DNA of 64,000 bases from Ectocarpus siliculosus (GCA_000310025.1 FN648407.1:23929-87928); one strand, 5' to 3'. Shown: positions 33,269-46,085, numbered from the stretch's first letter. The notes: generated from the sequence alone by a model not told the origin. Numbers and translations: made by a program.

Positions 33269-36200
33269 TTATTCCGGACGGCGAGCGAGGATAGCGGCCG
33301 AGTGCACCCCTCCGGCGCTGATGGACTGCACGCGCCAACCCTCTAGCTGCAGGTCCGAGATCTCCAGCGGAAGCATGCTGCCTGAATCGACCTCCTCCTG
33401 TGATGAAAGCAAGATGGGAATGTGGGAGAATAACTTACCGGCACACATCATCACTTGGCAAATGCCATGGGACCAAGATGGCGACACCCAAACACCATGT
33501 TCGTCTACACGTGAAACTACTCACTTGAACGCCAAGTCTCAATGTGCTGCTCTCGGAGCGTCTTTTATGTGCCCAAAATCATACGACCACCTTGAAAGGA
33601 GAGTCGAGAAGGGAGCGTAGGAATCGAAATACCCTACACCTCGCTCAATGGCGTACAACGGCGGCACCGTTGTTTGCCCTCTGCTATTGTAGATGCAAAC
33701 GAACCTGGAATAGCACAATCATCCCTGCGAGTGAGGGAGTACTATTTTCTTGCTCACACCAAAGCAAAAACTTCGAAGCGCAAGCTTTCACGTACTACCG
33801 CTCTCGTTCTCTCTCTTACCGTGTTCATCTCCACGCCAAGCCTGCCGTCGTCCTGCCTGCCGAACCCAAACACCCTCCCCGATGACGTCATCACGAGTGA
33901 GTGGCTCCCGCCGAGAGCAACCATCCTCGCCGGATCCGTAGTCCGGACCGCCGGCCCCCCTCCAATCTCCGCCACCGGTGGCGGAGAGGGCGGCACGACG
34001 GCGGCACTAGAATCTGCGGTGCCCCCGAAACCGTGCACCGCCCCGCCCGGTTTGTCGCTCGCGGGAACGGCGCTTGCTGCCGATCTTGGTGACGGCGGGA
34101 CTGGGGCAGGGATGGGGCCCCTCTCCAGTGGGGCGGGAGTGAGGTGCCACTGCGTGACAGCAGTTGGAGGGAAAAAAACATGTACGACATGCAGACGTGA
34201 GAGGAGATCAGGGTCCACGAAGCATGTAAGCTGTGGCAGCAGATACCTGCCTACTTGTCCTGAACGAGTTGAGCAAGGTTAATACACCGCTGTGGCATCC
34301 GACCTCCTCTGAAAGAGGTAAACGGCGATTTGGACTGTGCGAGAAGCGCCAGGAGGCTTGACGCGAACGGCATTACAAACAACACCGGCAGTGGTGACGC
34401 CCGAAAACGCGAGTCATGCCTTCCGGCGGACACAAGAACAACGAAAGGTTGGACAAGCTCGTGCGCACGCACGGGGAGGGGGAAGGAACCGACAACCCGA
34501 AGTTGGGAGTACGAGGCAGCTGCATTCGCTGTTCCCCCGTACAACTCAGTGGGGGTCCCTCAATAGTGCCGCAGCCCGATATCATGCAGGTGAAATGGCG
34601 TGATACGGATAGAATGAAGTACTCAAGATGGCCCATGGTTAGTGCCGGATGCCCGGTATCGTGCCGGTGAATCTGGCGCGCGCATACATACCGGCACTTT
34701 TGAGGGACCCCCACCACCTCTGCTGTACCTGGCTTTTCTGGTCTCCGAGGCCGAGACGCCCGTACTCTCCCCTTCCGCACATCCACACCCCGCCCTTCTC
34801 GCCAACCACTGCCGTGTGCCACCCCCCGCAGGCGACTGCTTTGGCCTTCTGCTTTCCGCCACCGGAGCCGTTCCCCTGCTGCTCAACGAGAGAGCGCGTA
34901 ACACAAGGCAGCACGCACAAACGCAGACATAGACACCCGCGCCGTTTTCTTCCAGCCTTTCTTTGAAACCATGGTTTTCTGGTATTGAAGACAGTTTGTT
35001 CCAGGTGCATTGTATTTCCGTGCCAAGATAATTGGCGTAAACTCAGACTTTGAAACACGGCCTGCTGCTGCTTTCTGCAGCCCGCGCTGCGTTCCTCTAG
35101 AACCGAGAGATAATTCATAGAAGGGTTAACGACGATGAGGCCTTGCTTCTCCGGCCTTCGGAAAAGGCTTCTGCTGCAGACCTCACAAACTCGTTTTCTC
35201 CGTCTAGGCGCTTATCTCGACCCAGGCGACGTGCTGCATGTGCATGTACGCCAAATTGATTGTCGAGAACGTGGAAATGTATTGCGCTCAAGTATTGTGT
35301 CGAAAGTTCTTGGTACACAGAAGCCACAAGGCTCTGGGCAGTTGTAATAATGCACATCTTTTTGCCTACTATTGGTATGCCGGTTGCGGAACAGCGGTAA
35401 CAGGGCAGTGTGTGTGCTTGCCATGGATCCCCTGAAAAAACATACTGGCTCTTTATGGCACATCGATTCACTCTCCAACCCAATCCGCTCAACGCAACAT
35501 GGTTGTAGATCGCTCCCGTCCTACCCATCTAGCAGAAAAACTCGACCACTATTGTGGGCGTCGACGATGCCTGACCGTACTTCAGAAAATAGCAAACGCC
35601 CCCTTGTGTTTGCACCTCTGTAGTAGCGTCAGGTAGCCCACGTCAATCTAAAGGACACTCCGTACCTCCGCGTGAGAGACGTCTGTCATGTCCTGCAGCG
35701 TGACGCGGTGGGGTTGAAAGAGACCACCCTTTTTTTATCCAGAGAGAGCAGAAGGCCAGCACGGGGGGGGATGCGACACCAGCGACAAGCACAAGGGTCG
35801 AGGCAAAGGCAGCGGTCATGAAGAGGGGGGGGGGGGGGCGGCGGGGGTGAGCCAGAAGAGGAGAAGGAGAGGGACAGGAAGACACGGCGACACGTGTCGG
35901 AGAGGTAAATAGAGAGGGAGGGTGTACCACTGACGACAAAGTTACCACAGGTTGCACAGATGTGCATCATCGTCAGGGTTTTCAGCTCGGCGTTACCGCA
36001 TGTCTCGACTTGTGCATTTGTCCGGAAAGCGAGACATCCTCGACACACGACGCGGCTCCGAAAACTGCAGCATTCACCCATTCCCGTCAAATGTCTGTCT
36101 TCCGCTGTATAGGGTATAGCGTGTCCCGGATCATAGTGATGTCGGCGTCAGCGCATCTTCTGTACCGTGGGTGGCTGTATCATGTTAGAGACCCTGTCAC

Positions 36201-39200
36201 CTTGAGAAGGGCTGCGTTGCTGCACCCAAGCATCCCGAAGTCTTCCTTGCCCCACGTGTAGCACTCCCCGTCCGTCGTCACCGCCGCCGTGTGAAAACCG
36301 CCGCACGCGATCGATTCCTTTTTTTTGGGAGAAAATGATCGGCGTGGGGGGTCGGGAGGGTACTAGTCGGTGTCATGCATGTCCATGTACAACAACAGCA
36401 CCACCACCCCCACCACCACCACCAACACCACCACCAACAACAACACAGAAAAATAACTTACACACGTCAAAGCTCCTCCTGACTGCCCTCGCGCGGCCCG
36501 CACCACGAACAGTCTTGCAAAAACCACGCAATAGAAATAACAAAGACGTAAACATACCCACGCTTAAAGCCATTTTTTTTCCCGAAGTAATCTCATAGCT
36601 TTACATCTCTAAGACCTTTGTGACGTGCCCACAAAACACAAAACCTCGCCAGCCACGCTGTTGCTTACAAAGGCTTCCAGACGCGTGGGACAACAACACC
36701 ATCAAGGCGACGCCTCACCGTGCGGCGGCCTTCGAGCAACCCGCGAACCCTCCTCGGCCACTCGACCCCCATCACCCCCGACGAAGTCTCGTGGACCCAT
36801 GCCGCGCCGATCCCCAGCTGCCCGCTGTCCGCACGCCCCCAGCAGTACACAACCCCCTACATCAGAGTCATGGGCAATTGAGTAGTCAGCGCACCGTAGC
36901 AGCGCAAGCTGGCTTCTTGAATGCGGCGAGAGGATGATGCGCTAGCAAACACTCTCTCTAGGACTACAGTATGCTAAGAGGGAAGTGGGCATTAGACCGG
37001 GAGAAACATCGATGCCTGGGAAGCAATAAGGTGGGATCAGTCGTTCTTTCTAGAGAGGGTAGAGACGTCCTTAAGGTCTCCGGTGAACAACAACATGCTG
37101 TGTCACGTGTCCTGCAGCAGTTGCGAACGGACAAGACGAAATAGAGGAGGGTACGCACGAAAAAAAAAACTAGAGTCGAACTACAGGCAGAACAGCAAAG
37201 CACACGCCACCCGCGAAACAACCACTTTTATTGTCCGAGGCCCATCTTCTTATTTACTCTGTGGGGCAATTTAACAGCAACTATATACCCCTCTGTTCGA
37301 AAATATGAAAATATAAGGGCTATTCGGGTATAAGCGCGAATAGCCCATTTGTCCCTATATTTCCGAACGTATAGTAGGTTTCAGAATACAGCAAGATTCT
37401 TGACTAGGCCTCTGTTCCTACTATCAAGTTCGTTAGTTTTTATCTCCTCTTGAGCCTGCATTTCTCAACTCCCTCCCAGATTGTGCTTAGGTGGCGGCGC
37501 GTTTGGCAGACAAGACGTGCACTGCAGAACAACTGCAGAACAAGGTCAAGGAGGAGAAATTCGTCTCGAGATCGCGACAAAATAGACAAAGAGTTCACAC
37601 CTCGGCGGTAAGAGCGGCCGTGTGCATTCCTCCGCAGACGACAGTCTTGGCCAGCAGCTCTGTCTTGGGGGCTGTCTCCATCTGAGGCGGCGCAGGGCAA
37701 CGTCACGTCGCGACATGTCACAAAAAAGAAACACGGCGGCGGGAAGGTAGGTACCCCAGGCAACGTAGAGTGACTAGACATGAAAATGACCCAGTGATAC
37801 AAACAGGCGTAGTGTCGATGGGGAGAATTCGAACAAGCGTTAGGATAGCGCATGTCGTCCCAGAACAGCTATACTAAACCTCCCTGTCAACACAGCTGGA
37901 TGGACGTTGGCTCATGCGTTGTCTATCGAACAACCTTCGCTACACCGCTTTTTCTCTCTTTCCACCCCCCCCCCCCTTCTCTCTCTTCGACTTCTGTCTC
38001 TGTTCTCGTTCTTTCTGTATCTTTTTATCTCCTCTGCATCTTGTTGTCTCTCTTTTTATTCTCCCTTGGAGGCTGTGTCCATATCGAAGGCGCACATAAG
38101 AGAGTCCGACCCCAAACATCGACGCGAGTTTGAGTCGGCTTTGACTTGCCAAGCCTTGGAGTGTGCACTCCTGCACACCAACACAGAGCATATATCAGAA
38201 CAGCTGGACTGTATCCTTGTGCTGACTTGCCCGTAGAGAAATGACAGTAGATACTAACCTCCGTATACACACAGCAATCACAAAGGCGTAGCGACAACAT
38301 CGACGACCTCAGCAGACACGCAGCAAGCACAAAGACGTAAGTCACCACAACAGCGTATTTATCTTCTTTTTCTTCTCTCCTCTCACCGCCAAAACCGCCG
38401 CCTTCTGCGTCATGCTCGAGTGCCTCGTGAGCCCCGTGGCGCTAACGCGAGGGGAGCCAAGCGGACTTTCGGTCTCCGAAAGCATCACTTTCCCTGGCAA
38501 GGGCTGCATCCCCTGCGTAGTAACCGCTGGGCCCAGCCCGAGCTGCGGCGAGGAGGGGGGCACCGGGTTGTCGCAGTCATGCATGAGCAGGGGGGGGGGG
38601 CGTTGCGTGGGCCGGTGGCGGGCAGGAGAAGTGCCCAATCACTACATCACTACTCGATGTCTTTCAGTGTGTAGACCACACCATCAAGAGTTCTGTTCTG
38701 GTTGGGAATGAGGTCCGCCGCTGTGTTCATCGGAGATTCATTTCCAACAGTTGAGACTGTTGCACTGAAGCAATGCCTTTGATGGGCTGGCAATGATCCA
38801 GTCGATGCTGCTACTGTAATGATGAAGAAACGTCGCACATCGAAATCGTGTGAATCTCAGGCGAAAAGCCTCATTTCGATGTTGCGTGTCCAGCTTGATG
38901 CGTAGATGCGATCTAAAACAGAGGAGGAGCGGTAGAGCAGGCAAACTTGATCTCCTCAACTACCACAACACCAGCAGCTAGCAGCAGACCTGACCGTAGC
39001 TGCTTCCCCCCCACGTGAAAACGCGCCCACCCTCCAACACAGCGGCCGAATGTATGCCTCCTGCGGAAACCCAGGAGACGGGTCCGAGGGCCGCATCACC
39101 CTCTCCCGTCTTCAGGGCCTCGATCACTCTAGGACAACCGACGCTGTGGTCGTCACCATGCCCCAGCTTAGTGGGTTTTCGTGCGCCGTCGCAGTGACGG

Positions 39201-40869
39201 TTGGGCAGCCGAGAAAGTTACGGAATGAGACAAAAACCGTCAGGGTGAACGGTAGAAACAAAGGTTGGATTGGGTTGGGATTCATGGGTCGCTGGGTCCG
39301 ACGGGGGTCCTGGACGGGTTTGGTAATGGTTACGGAGGGGGCGGGGGTGGCCGAGGGAGGCACGAAAAATACGCTAGGATAGTCCGAAAATATTTCCGTA
39401 TGGTGGTATGGATAACAACATCGGCATGTCAGAAGACGCGCACAACGAAAGACTAACCGCCTCCTAAGTACACCCGGTCAAGGCGTTCCTATAGTTGAGA
39501 AATCGAGTCAGCAGTGCTACTGCTGCTGTTGCGTCTCAACAATGAGAGGGTAGGTGGGTAGCACACGAGTTCATCATCGTCCCCCCCAGCCTTCCTGTTC
39601 GGTGCTTGGCGTGTAGTTGTGTTGCCATTCTGGTTTAACGGTACAGACAATCGTACATGGCAATGAGCACGCACACACGCTCATGCTCAAAACGATGCTA
39701 CTGACACTGACGTGAGCGTGGTCATTGGTCCTGGAATGACTGAGGCGAGCAGAAAATGAACTCTCGCGCACCACCCTATTCTTTTTTGTAATAGTTTTCA
39801 CCAGCAGTTTTCATGAAAGATGTTTGGCCGAAGAGACCACTTGCAACGCGCGAGCATTTACCAAGTACCCCCCCCCCTCAGTCACACCTGGCCGCAGGCC
39901 CCCCATCCCCAGCTGTACGCCTCGCCCCCCTCAACCGTTGCCAGGGTGTGTCTCGACCCGCAGGAAACTTGCAACACCGCCAGGCCCGAGAGGGCTCTGA
40001 ATAGGGGAGAAAGTGAAAATGAAGTGCGTACGGGGGGGGGTGTACTCATGTAAACGCATGCCGTAGTTGGTACATCGTTGACCTCGCATTCCTACAATGC
40101 CGGGACGGAACGAAATGCCGGTTTTTCGCCGGCCCAGGCTATCACATCACAAAGAAGAAGGGATGGAACCAGAAGCTGGTAGTGTCATCATCATCCGTGC
40201 GTGAGGGTAGAGGGGGGGTATATGATATATGCACACGCGGGGGCAGGCGACCAAGAGGAAGATGGTTGGAACGGCACACTCGGTGGGGTGGTCATTGATG
40301 CTACATAAGTTAGTTTGCGGACGCGCTGCTGGCAGATGTTGGCCAAGAACCAGTTCGTTCGTTTCAGCATTTGTGGGAACTACGGCAGCAAAGCGATGAG
40401 GATAAACAGACAACGAAAGCGAGCACCGAGTCACCTGTCGCCTCCTGCGACACGAGATCTAGGGGTTTAAGGTAAAGGTAACAACGTTTCTTGATACGAA
40501 AAACGTCGCAATTACGACCACAATCCAATACAAACCAGGCTGGGAAAAAAATAGACGAAAAACATGAACCACGATCCAGCAGTCTGGGAAAAATAGAAAA
40601 AAAAGAACACGTGAACTGCGATCCAACACACACCAGTCTGAGGAAAGAAAAAAAAAAAACACGTAACCCCTCAACAAAATACACCGTGTGCACCTGCAAG
40701 GGGAGGCCGTCCAGGCGAAGGCATCCGTAGAACTGCTGCCCATTGCGGGGGACCTGGCCAAGTTGCCCGAGCGTGGGGGCGTGGAGCCGCGCGAGTCGCG
40801 ACCGCTGCCCGGAGCCGGTCGCATGGCGCCCATCCTCGTGGGTGCTGAAGGAGATAGTGGCGTTGACAC
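33269..40869 (-). CDS. RCC1-repeat (beta-propeller) protein, 10 supported exons plus an uncertain 5' exon
   Basis: Supported exons (minus): 39967-39888, 39166-38990, 38542-38387, 37681-37601, 36856-36719, 36317-36201, 35728-35666, 34848-34729, 34149-33820 and 33397-33269. All internal joins are in phase 0. RCC1 motifs recur: SCGSRHTLATVEGGEAYSWG, VSAGGIHSAAVLEGGRVFTW, VVCGGMHTAALTAE, YCWGRADSGQLGIG, ACGGFHTAAVTTDGECYTWG, VACGGWHTAVVGEKGGVW and ALGGSHSLVMTSSGRVFGFG, ending with ISAGGVHSAAILARRPE and the stop. That makes about seven propeller blades. Exon 34149-33820 carries a roughly 60-residue Pro/Ala-rich insertion between blades. An exon at 40869-40694 has good splice sites, but all three of its frames are open and none looks like RCC1, so the N terminus is unresolved. 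RCC1 propellers serve as Ran exchange factors, UV-B receptors or scaffolds; the sequence does not decide which. Confidence 0.88.
37284..37378. mobile_element. Small Stowaway-like inverted-repeat element in an RCC1 intron
   Basis: CTATATACCCCTCTGTTCGA near 37280 is mirrored by TTCCGAACGTATAGTAG near 37360. AAGGGCTATTCG and CGAATAGCCC lie close to the centre. The ends resemble the CCCTCTGTTC-type termini of Stowaway MITEs, with TA at the borders. It lies between the RCC1 exons at 36856 and 37601. Confidence 0.55.
40032..40155. repeat. Dispersed repeat R1, diverged copy
   Basis: It is in the same orientation as 40911-41041, at roughly 75-80% similarity by eye. Shared blocks are GGGGGTGTACTCATG, TTGACCTCGCATTCCTACAA and GCCGGGACGGA. 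Confidence 0.65.
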
Positions 40870-40910
40870 CTGGTGGGAACGGTGTTCGTGGTTGTGGGAT
40901 GAAGACCTGG

Positions 40911-41041
40911 GGGGGAGGGGGTGTACTCATAGTCGTGCATGCCGTGGTCGTTAGACCATTGACCTCGCATCCCTACAAAGCCGGGACGGAGCACGCCGGG
41001 TTCTCACCGGACCAGGCTCTCACATCACCAAGCGCGAAGCG
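40911..41041. repeat. Dispersed repeat R1, inverted copy
   Basis: It is nearly identical to 12297-12427 in reverse complement. It begins with a poly-G run, GTGTACTCATAGTCGTGCAT, and ends near ACATCACCAAGCGCGAAG. It sits just upstream of the uncertain first RCC1 exon. Confidence 0.8.
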
Positions 41042-41416
41042 GGGGGGGGGGGTCAGAATTTCCACCTCGCGCAGTCAGCACACCACGAGACGAAGCTTGC
41101 GTTTTACTTGGGACACAGGCGTCAGCATCATAGTGCAGCCGATCGAAATGATGGCACACGTGTCAACGCCATCTTGACGTCCAGACAACCGCAACGGTGA
41201 CGCGTACATAGCTATGTAGAGAGCGCGAAAAACGTTGCGGTCAAACGTTGCGGTCGTCCTCCATTGAGACGGGTTCCGCGCCCGGCCTACGTGCAGCAGC
41301 AGGCTCGGTTGGGCATGGCATTGAGGCGTTCCTCGGGTGGGTCGAGGGGGATCAGACGAAGGGGAGTGGTCGCCTGGTCTCTAGTTTTCATGACCGTCAG
41401 GAAGTACTTCACACTA

Positions 41417-41637
41417 CCGTAGGTGAAATGACGTAAGATACCACACCCCCTGGACCGATTTTCAAAGCTCGATTACTTGATGACGAAGAGTATGCTAAAC
41501 TCAAATAATATGTTTTCAGAAAGCTCTCGACAAGACTGTTCCAACTCCGCCATTTTCGGCACCTGTTTGCTCCTTCTATCGAGAAATCGAGCTTTAAATA
41601 TCGGTCCAAGGGGTGTGATATCTTGCGCAACCTACGG
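41417..41637. mobile_element. TA-flanked MITE (family M1), copy 1
   Basis: The left end CCGTAGGTGAAATGACGTAA continues with GATACCACACCCCCTGGACC and GATTTTCAAAGCTCGATTA. The right end mirrors it with AATCGAGCTTTAAATATCGG, CCAAGGGGTGTGATATCTTG and ACCTACGG. A TA dinucleotide precedes the left end. It is about 220 bp and non-coding. Confidence 0.8.
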
Positions 41638-41952
41638 TGCTTGTCGTATCGGTGTGCGGAGCAAGATTTTTTTTGGGAGAGCGTCCAAGGACGCCTCTGT
41701 GCTGAACAACACTCTTTTATTTGATTGTACGTGTAGTCAGTCTTGGAGCTTTCGGAGAGCGACAACCTGGTGCAGAGCTACTCCCATGGGCGGCACATTT
41801 CTCTGGTCATCCACAGCAAAGCGAACGCACCATATATAGCATAGTGTCAAGGGGTTTGACCGGCCTTACACCGAGCACCCGGGAAATATTCAAAGTATGA
41901 GATAACTTGAATACTTGATTCGTGTCACGCGATCTTCGCCGGCATTATTCAG

Positions 41953-42297
41953 GGCGACCGGCCTTATTTTATTTTATTTTTTATTTTTTTATTTTTTGTC
42001 TTCACTTCAAATCAGCGCTCACAGCACTAGTGCTGTTTACTCCAACCCGTGGTCACACAGAAGAGCCCCTCTCTACCCTCACCTCCTGCGGTACTTTGCC
42101 TTCAATTTTTAATGCGAGAAGAGTTCAGCACTCTCTTCCCTCTGTGTGCACACGAACTAGCGCTATCCACTAGACCAGGAGCGGAAGCGAGAGAAAAACT
42201 CACTCTGCAAGAAAAGCTCGCTTACGCCGGAATTCGAACCCCTGACCTGACCTCTAGAAGGTTTCGCGGATACCAACTAGACCACCGGGGCGACCGG
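41953..42297 (-). mobile_element. tRNA-derived SINE, copy 2 (best head)
   Basis: Read on the minus strand, the head begins GGTCGCCCCGGTGGTCTAGT. It has a perfect A box (TGGTCTAGTTGG) and a perfect B box (GGTTCGAATTCC). A body of about 230 bp follows and the element ends in an A-rich tail of the TAAAATAAAA type, seen on the plus strand as T-rich 41964-41998. The body contains a second A-box-like TGGTCTAGTGGATAGCGC, as if from another tRNA. GCGACCGGC occurs at both borders and may be part of a target-site duplication. Confidence 0.85.
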
Positions 42298-42361
42298 CTC
42301 TACTTATGTAAGCGGCCCAAAGGATTCTGCGGACAAGTGGCGCGTTGATGCGTCGAATATA

Positions 42362-42540
42362 CCGTAGATCGCACAAGATAACACCTCCCTTGGGATCGAT
42401 TTTCAAAGCTCGATTACTTTGCTGTATAAACAGTACGATGCCGAAATGCCGTCGCTGGAACCATCTCGTCGAGAGCTTTCCGAAAGCGTACTATTTTGAG
42501 ATGGCAACCTATTTAATAGTCGTCGTGGAGTAATTAGAAC
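42362..42540. mobile_element. MITE family M1, copy 2 (right end truncated or eroded)
   Basis: The left end CCGTAGATCGCACAAGATAA, then GATTTTCAAAGCTCGATTAC and TCTCGTCGAGAGCTTTCCGA, match the family. The right terminal repeat is missing after GTCGTGGAGTAAT. It lies about 65 bp from the SINE. Confidence 0.7.
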
Positions 42541-43149
42541 ATACGCTATGCCAAGCTATGCCATAAAAGAAAGAGCGCCCGTTCGCGGTTGTACATACCA
42601 AGTCTTTGCAGTTAGTGGGAAGGAAACCGGCTGGGTATTTTTGCTCTATATCCAACCACAGATGAATGTACCCCGCCCGTGCGCAATCAGAGGCAGACTC
42701 ACCAACCGGCCGCATAGCCGTTGTACTGCTGCAACTGCGATTGCCTGAGATGTCCTGCGCATATTCTTCTATTCTTAACACACCATGGACAGCCTGTACC
42801 TTTGCGGAGTAGAGTAATTGCGAAGGGCGCTAAATTTAACGGTCAAATCCAGAGAAAAAAATGCGTTGCGAAAAAATTGCGAAAACGATAGAAAACGGTG
42901 TGTACCGGCGGGGGTTTCGGTGGCAAAAAAGGTACGCGAGGATTTGACCCCCGAAGGAGTGTCATGCTGAGGTTGGACAGACCCACAAATCCGCTATGCT
43001 ACCAATGATATAATACCATTTTTCGCATCTTACGCAGCTTTTGTCTGGCGTACTACTGCTGTGTGGTATTCTGGTGACAAACTCTGGCCTGCTGTACGCT
43101 GTATATACATAAGTGCATGTGTACATGTGTACATTTGTAGATATGCGTA

Positions 43150-43373
43150 CCGTCGGTGCCATGACACAAGATACCACACCCCTTGGACCCATTTTCAAAG
43201 TTGGGATACTCAACGATGAAGAGGACGCATAAATCATCCCGTACGTTTTCGGAAAGCTCTCGACGAGACGGCTTCAACGCCGCCGTTTCGCGGCGCTTCA
43301 ACTCTTGGTGCTGTGGGGAAATCGAGCTTTGAAAATCGGTCCGGGGGCGTGATAGCTTACGTCACTTTACGGC
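43150..43373. mobile_element. MITE family M1, copy 3
   Basis: TA precedes CCGTCGGTGCCATGACACAA, followed by GATACCACACCCCTTGGACC. The right end has AAATCGAGCTTTGAAAATCG, GGGGGCGTGATAGC and TTTACGG. The inner CGGAAAGCTCTCGACGAGAC block is shared with copies 1, 2 and 4. Confidence 0.8.
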
Positions 43374-45894
43374 ATGTGTATCCATAACAATTGCTTCTCA
43401 TCGCGGTCTGGCGTCCTCTCCCTACCAAAAACACACGTGTGTGCAAACACACGTGTGTGCATGCATATGCGGTCAGCACACGTGACATGAAGCGTGCAAA
43501 AACAATAAGCCGGTGCGGTGTCCTACACAAGATCTTCCATGAGGTATGCGTAGGTCTAAAACATTACCGTTATAGACTACACTGCTGAGGACCATGGATA
43601 CACCGTTCACGATGAACGAAAAGTTGCCCACCTTGGCGCTCTCATCCTCCAGATGCCGTCGAGACAGGCTTTTGCAAGTGCTGCCGAGCTGACCTGTCGC
43701 AGACAACAATGGCAGGCGCCACATGTCGCTGTTCTTGGTCTAGGATGGTGAGATCATGAGGGGTGGACCGTGCGCCGAGTGCAGGCGCTCCAAAGTTGGT
43801 TGTGCAACAACAGCCGAGTTGCGGATCAAAACGCTCACAAAGACACACCAACGCGCTGCCAGAGTCTCACCATCGTCGTTTTTGCCCCAAAGCAATAGCA
43901 TGGTGGAGACCATCTCCTCCAATAGCTGTGAACCCGCGCGCGGTGTCAGAGCACTAGAACTAGGCAGAGGTCTGTGCAGAGAAGATAGACAGATTTGGGC
44001 GCTGTTCGGTGATCTGCAAACACTATAGGAGGGCATCCACAGATGATGGTGTCCATGCCCCCTCACTCATTGTGTTGAATACCACCAGAGGGGCATGTGG
44101 GTGGTGGGTGGTGGTATCACTGGTTTACTCTGGTGCGTTGGAGTAAGAGTTGATAACGCGGCATCTGTGGAAACACGATTGGCCCACGCTATTGAACTGG
44201 CCATGCCAGATACTGGCTGAATTGTGGGGAACCTTTTGGTTGGGTTGGTGCGGTGAACGTAATTTGAAGAGAGCGAAACACAAAAAACGCCTTCGAATCA
44301 TGCATGCATGTATTGTGATCCAGTTTTTTTACGGCGACCTTTTGGGCGACCCACACCCAAAAAACCTCTTGTATGACCTCGGCTGATGCGTTAAAAAAAC
44401 ACCGAAATGTGTAAAACTGCACATGCCGTTACGAAAGGGACAACAACGCCACAGATGTGACATAACAAAATAAATACGAAATATGCATTATTATTATTAT
44501 CGGTAAATATTGAAGGATTGAGTGCAAACCCTCTGCTCACTGCATATGTTTAGCATATATATGCATACGTTACGACGACCGTTCTTTCTGCTCTCCGAGG
44601 TATTCTTCGCACAGCACGTCCTCATCTACCTCAAATCAACCTTCTAATTGAACAGAGAGCACCCAACAACGCTGTACGCTGGGACCAGCGTAAACGACAC
44701 AGGGACGTACGTACTATTTTCCCGCCCGCCTTCGCGCGTGGGATTTCTGTCACACTCACTCACGCACGCGGGCTGCACTAAGCCAACCGACATACATGCA
44801 GATCGAGCCACGGGATCAAAACTCCTCGATCAGCCGACATATATATCTACGAGCACTACATTTCTAACTTCAGCCCACACGATCACTGCTTAATTAAACG
44901 CCCGGATAGGAAAAGGTGTAACCTGCCCCCCCGTACCCCCCTCTCGCTCGACCGGCATTGATTGGAGCAACGACACCGGAACACTCAAGAGGAGGTTGGG
45001 GTGTTGCAAATACTGTCCAACTGGCGAAAAAGGCAAGCAAAACCTTACATAGCTAGGAAATAATAAACTGAATACCCAACGCGTACGTGCGCGACACCAC
45101 GAAGAAGACGATGGTCTCAGTCTTCGCGTCGCGCAACAGCCGCGAAACAAACAAATCGGGTGACATGTATGTATGTGCCGGTGTTGATCCCTTCACACCA
45201 CCACAACGCGAGCTGACTCTCACATTCACATCCACAAGCGATCCAATCATCCTCCTCTTCTCCGTAATCTCCAAGGAAAACAAATGGATTTCCGAGAGGT
45301 CCATCGGTGACCAAAGCAAGAACAAGATCCAGCAAATGAACACAAGATCCAGGGAACGAAGGATTGTACATCTCGCCCTACCGCGAAAAAGAAAAACAAA
45401 ACAAGTAGTGCCTGAATCCAGAAGGCAGCAAGGTGCCGTAGAAAAGGGGAAAGAGCCCGAGCCACAAACCTTAGGTGTACCTCTCACTTGGTTGGCTTTG
45501 TGCACGTGAAGCGCTAACCGTGATGAACCTAAAAAAGAACTGCACGTTCGTTTCTCACAACCCCACGCCTCCACATTTTTTCGTTGTTGTTTTAACTATT
45601 ACGTTCATACATGCCGTGGTCCACGACACCACACGCCTCCCAACAGCTGAACTTGAAACAAGACGCGATTTTCGGCCACGAAACGCACGCAGGGGTCTCT
45701 CCTGCCTCTATCGCGGTGCAGACACAAGCGCCTGGCTCGACCAAGCACACGCATACACACACAACCGCACACCAGAGAGCACTCTTCTTCCTCCCATCTA
45801 CGGAAAAAAGAAAAAAGAACGATGTTCCGACCCATCTACGGAAAAAACGGAAAAAGAACGGTGTTCCGAATACGGTCTAGGTGAGGCTGCCTAA

Positions 45895-46085
45895 GGACCG
45901 TTTTATACAGCAGCTACCGGTATTTCGCTTCCAATTTTCCAAATTTCCAAATCCGTTGAACCTCGATTTGCGGTCGAGGGAAGAAACTTGGAAATTTGGA
46001 ACTACTAGCACCGCAAACTCGTTCCAAATTTGGGAAATCTGGAAAGTCGGACATTGGAAGCAAAATCGCTGCGAACAAACGGCCC
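45895..46085. mobile_element. Harbinger/Tourist-like MITE with TAA target duplication
   Basis: The left end GGACCGTTTTATACAGCAG, then CGCTTCCAATTTTCCAAAT, is mirrored by the right end (reverse complement GGGCCGTTTGTTCGCAGCGA, then TTGCTTCCAATGTCC). A TAA trinucleotide flanks both sides (45892-45894 and 46086-46088). A 3 bp TAA/TTA duplication with GG(G/A)CCGTTT ends is typical of the PIF/Harbinger superfamily. It has no coding capacity. Confidence 0.7.

Noticed and set aside
36373-36573. Poly-Gly/Val frame near 36.4 kb
   Set aside because: It derives from a CAC-rich microsatellite-like stretch in an RCC1 intron.
40364-40930. 188-residue minus-strand protein
   Set aside because: Only its first third coincides with a plausible exon. 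The rest is intron-like, T-rich sequence beyond a good donor at 40694.
42225-42296. tRNA gene (minus strand)
   Set aside because: A and B boxes are perfect, but the acceptor stem and T stem do not pair properly. The same head occurs in two other SINE copies with body and A tail.
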